A DNA stretch of 46,197 bases from Mycobacterium sp. NAZ190054 (GTDB taxonomy: Bacteria > Actinomycetota > Actinomycetes > Mycobacteriales > Mycobacteriaceae). Within the stretch, counting starts at the first letter, position 1; each line of letters starts with the position of its first letter. Both the position numbers and the translations under genes were made by a program. The notes under the pieces were generated by a model. The model was not told the origin of the DNA, ran no database searches, and saw only the letters and a program-made list of their open reading frames with translations. The DNA lies in assembly GCF_001545925.1 (NCBI RefSeq), contig NZ_LMVQ01000002.1:1-46197 (forward strand), given 5' to 3'. Of this stretch, positions 44,969 through 46,197 are shown piece after piece.

Positions 44969-45482
44969 ACCCGCCGCTTCCGAGGTGGACGAAGCTCCCG
45001 TCGAGCACGTGGTCGCGATGCTGCGCGAGCGCCTCTACGGCGCGATCTCGTGCCTGGCGACACTGGTGGTGCTGACGCGCTACACCGAGGACGACACCAG
45101 CGGCTGGGCCCGCATGCTCGACGTCGGGGTCACCATGGGCGGGTTGTGGGCCGCCAGCCTGCTGGCCGACTGGGTCGCGCACATGAGCGTGCACAGCCGG
45201 AAACCGCGCGGCGTCGAGTTGTGGCGGATGCTGCAGTGTTCCGGACAGATTCTGCAGGCCGCGCTGCTGCCGCTGCTCGCGTTGGGCAGCGCGGCCGTGG
45301 ACCTGCTGGACACGGACACGGCGATGTGGGTGGCCAAATGGATCCTGGTCGTCGAGCTGGGGTTGATCGCGCTGGCGGCCGTGCGGCGGACCCGCCTGCC
45401 GCTGTGGCAGCAGATCCTGACGGTCGTCCTGCTCAGCGGCGTCGGGTTGTTGGTGATCGGCATCAAGGTCCTCGCACACTGA
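44961..45482 (+). CDS. Membrane protein, unknown function
   Basis: Protein of 173 residues with about four hydrophobic segments (near residues 28-42, 58-75, 95-115 and 120-170 as a pair). An acidic N-terminus (SEPAASEVDEAPVEHV) precedes the first span. GTG start 44961 within the end of the TetR gene; its stop overlaps the FUSC gene start by one base. No family recognised with confidence. Probably co-transcribed with the TetR and FUSC genes. Confidence 0.75.
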   Translation: MSEPAASEVDEAPVEHVVAMLRERLYGAISCLATLVVLTRYTEDDTSGWARMLDVGVTMGGLWAASLLADWVAHMSVHSRKPRGVELWRMLQCSGQILQAALLPLLALGSAAVDLLDTDTAMWVAKWILVVELGLIALAAVRRTRLPLWQQILTVVLLSGVGLLVIGIKVLAH

Positions 45483-46197
45483 TGGTCGCCGCGCTGCACG
45501 GGCTGCGGGTTCGCCTGGTGCGACGCATCGCTCAGCGGGACCCCGACAGCGACGCACTGCGGCGCGCCTTGCGGGCCGCGGTGGTGGTGCCGCTGGCCGC
45601 TGCGCTGAGTTTCACGCTGGCCGGCGACAGCGCCCAGACGCCGCTGTTCACCATCTTCGGGTCGATCGCGCTGCTGGTGTTCTCCGACTTCCCGGGCAAT
45701 CGGCAGAACCGGGCGGTGGCCTACGCCGGGCTGGGCTTCAACGGGTTCGTGCTGATCACGCTCGGCACCCTGGTGGCACCCCATCCGTGGGTGTCGGTGG
45801 CGACGATGTTCGCGCTGGGAGTCGCGGTCACGTTCTCCGGGGTGCTCAGTGAGACGGTCGCAGCCGGCCAGCGGGCCACGCTGCTGACCTTCGTGTTGCC
45901 GGCCTGTACGCCGGCCGGCCCGGTCGGTGAGCGACTGCTGGGCTGGGCGATCGCGCTGGCGGTGTGCGTGCCCGCGGCACTGTTTCTGCTCCCGCCGCGC
46001 CATCACGGCCAGCTGCGCCGCCGGGCGGCCACCAGCGTGGTCGCCAGCACGGCCACCGAACCGGTCACCAGCGGTGTGCCCGCCGTGGCCGACGGTGCGA
46101 CATACGGCGTCCAGGGTCCGGTGCCGCGCAGCACGTCGGTCCGCCACATCCACTGCGTGATCCCCCCTGCGGGACGTGGTAGGAGAGGGGGCTGGCG
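45482..46197 (+). CDS. FUSC-type membrane protein, N-terminal part (cut by window end)
   Basis: ATG 45482 overlaps the previous stop by one base. The N-terminal part has FUSC/aromatic acid exporter-like membrane spans: AAVVVPLAAALSFTLAGDS, TPLFTIFGSIALLVFSDFPG, RAVAYAGLGFNGFVLITLGT, VATMFALGVAVTFSGVLS and WAIALAVCVPAALFLLPPRHHG. From about 46005 the sequence (RRRAATSVVASTATEPVTSG) no longer looks like this family, while the minus strand gives protein-like text (see 46003-46197). The gene may be broken near 46005 or may continue outside the window. Confidence 0.65.
   Translation, partial: MVAALHGLRVRLVRRIAQRDPDSDALRRALRAAVVVPLAAALSFTLAGDSAQTPLFTIFGSIALLVFSDFPGNRQNRAVAYAGLGFNGFVLITLGTLVAPHPWVSVATMFALGVAVTFSGVLSETVAAGQRATLLTFVLPACTPAGPVGERLLGWAIALAVCVPAALFLLPPRHHGQLRRRAATSVVASTATEPVTSGVPAVADGATYGVQGPVPRSTSVRHIHCVIPPAGRGRRGGW
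46003..46197 (-). CDS. Possible C-terminal part of a membrane protein (cut by window end)
   Basis: On the minus strand, a frame open from the window end to a TGA at 46003-46005 gives GITQWMWRTDVLRGTGPWTPY and then a plausible membrane span, TPLVTGSVAVLATTLVAARRRSW, at the very C-terminus. Third codon positions are GC-rich in both this frame and the overlapping plus-strand frame, so composition does not decide. Not recognised as a family. It competes with the FUSC gene end, and both cannot easily be true. Confidence 0.3.
   Translation of the reverse strand, partial: RQPPLLPRPAGGITQWMWRTDVLRGTGPWTPYVAPSATAGTPLVTGSVAVLATTLVAARRRSWP

Overview
The window is high-GC actinobacterial DNA and almost certainly comes from a mycobacterium (Mycolicibacterium-like). 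The two outer parts carry orthologs of chromosomal genes that lie close together in Mycobacterium tuberculosis. On the left are fadE2-like and ptpB-like genes (Rv0154c/Rv0153c type). On the right are an SDR, a quinone oxidoreductase, an aldehyde dehydrogenase, an SAM methyltransferase and a TetR regulator (Rv0144-Rv0149 type). Organism and ortholog statements come from recognising protein sequences by eye; no database search was run.

Layout. 1-4473 is the left core flank: P450 end, fadE2, ptpB, a frameshifted DUF559 gene and a DUF456 membrane protein. 4492-4635 holds the last ~46 codons of a class I methyltransferase gene, and 38264-38533 holds its first ~90 codons, both on the minus strand. 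About 33.6 kb of unrelated DNA lies between them and looks like a catabolic genomic island that replaced the middle of the gene. A decayed IS30-family transposase lies directly at the left junction, and a decayed MFS exporter plus a phosphotriesterase-like lactonase gene (php type) lie at the right end. 38556-46197 is the right core flank, ending in a truncated FUSC-type membrane protein.

The island (about 5.4-36.5 kb) contains three tripartite tricarboxylate transporter (TTT) systems. Systems A (minus, 10140 to 5462) and C (plus, 30576 to 35304) share the order TctC, fused TctA-TctB, MmgE/PrpD, and lie in opposite orientation. System B has separate TctB and TctA genes (minus) and a TctC gene 2 kb away (plus), with an EthD-like protein and an E. 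coli-type NADP isocitrate dehydrogenase between them. The rest encodes CoA-ester chemistry: an acyl-CoA ligase, a BadK-like hydratase, a BadH-like dehydrogenase, a thiolase, two acyl-CoA dehydrogenases (one glutaryl-CoA dehydrogenase-like), two non-canonical crotonases, further SDRs, a PrpF-family isomerase, an FAD dehydrogenase, a metallohydrolase and an MFS transporter. A plausible reading is uptake of one or more polycarboxylic or alicyclic acids, CoA activation, a beta-oxidation-like sequence and entry into the TCA cycle. The substrate cannot be read from the sequence.

Regulation. A palindromic element close to AATNAGNATNCTNATT occurs in seven promoter regions of the island: 10199, 15900, 20790, 22846, 28052, 29667 and 30469. 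One copy lies in the divergent promoter of a FadR-subfamily GntR regulator (28871-29623). This suggests one local regulator controls nearly all island operons. Four strong hairpin or operator structures and several decayed genes are listed separately.
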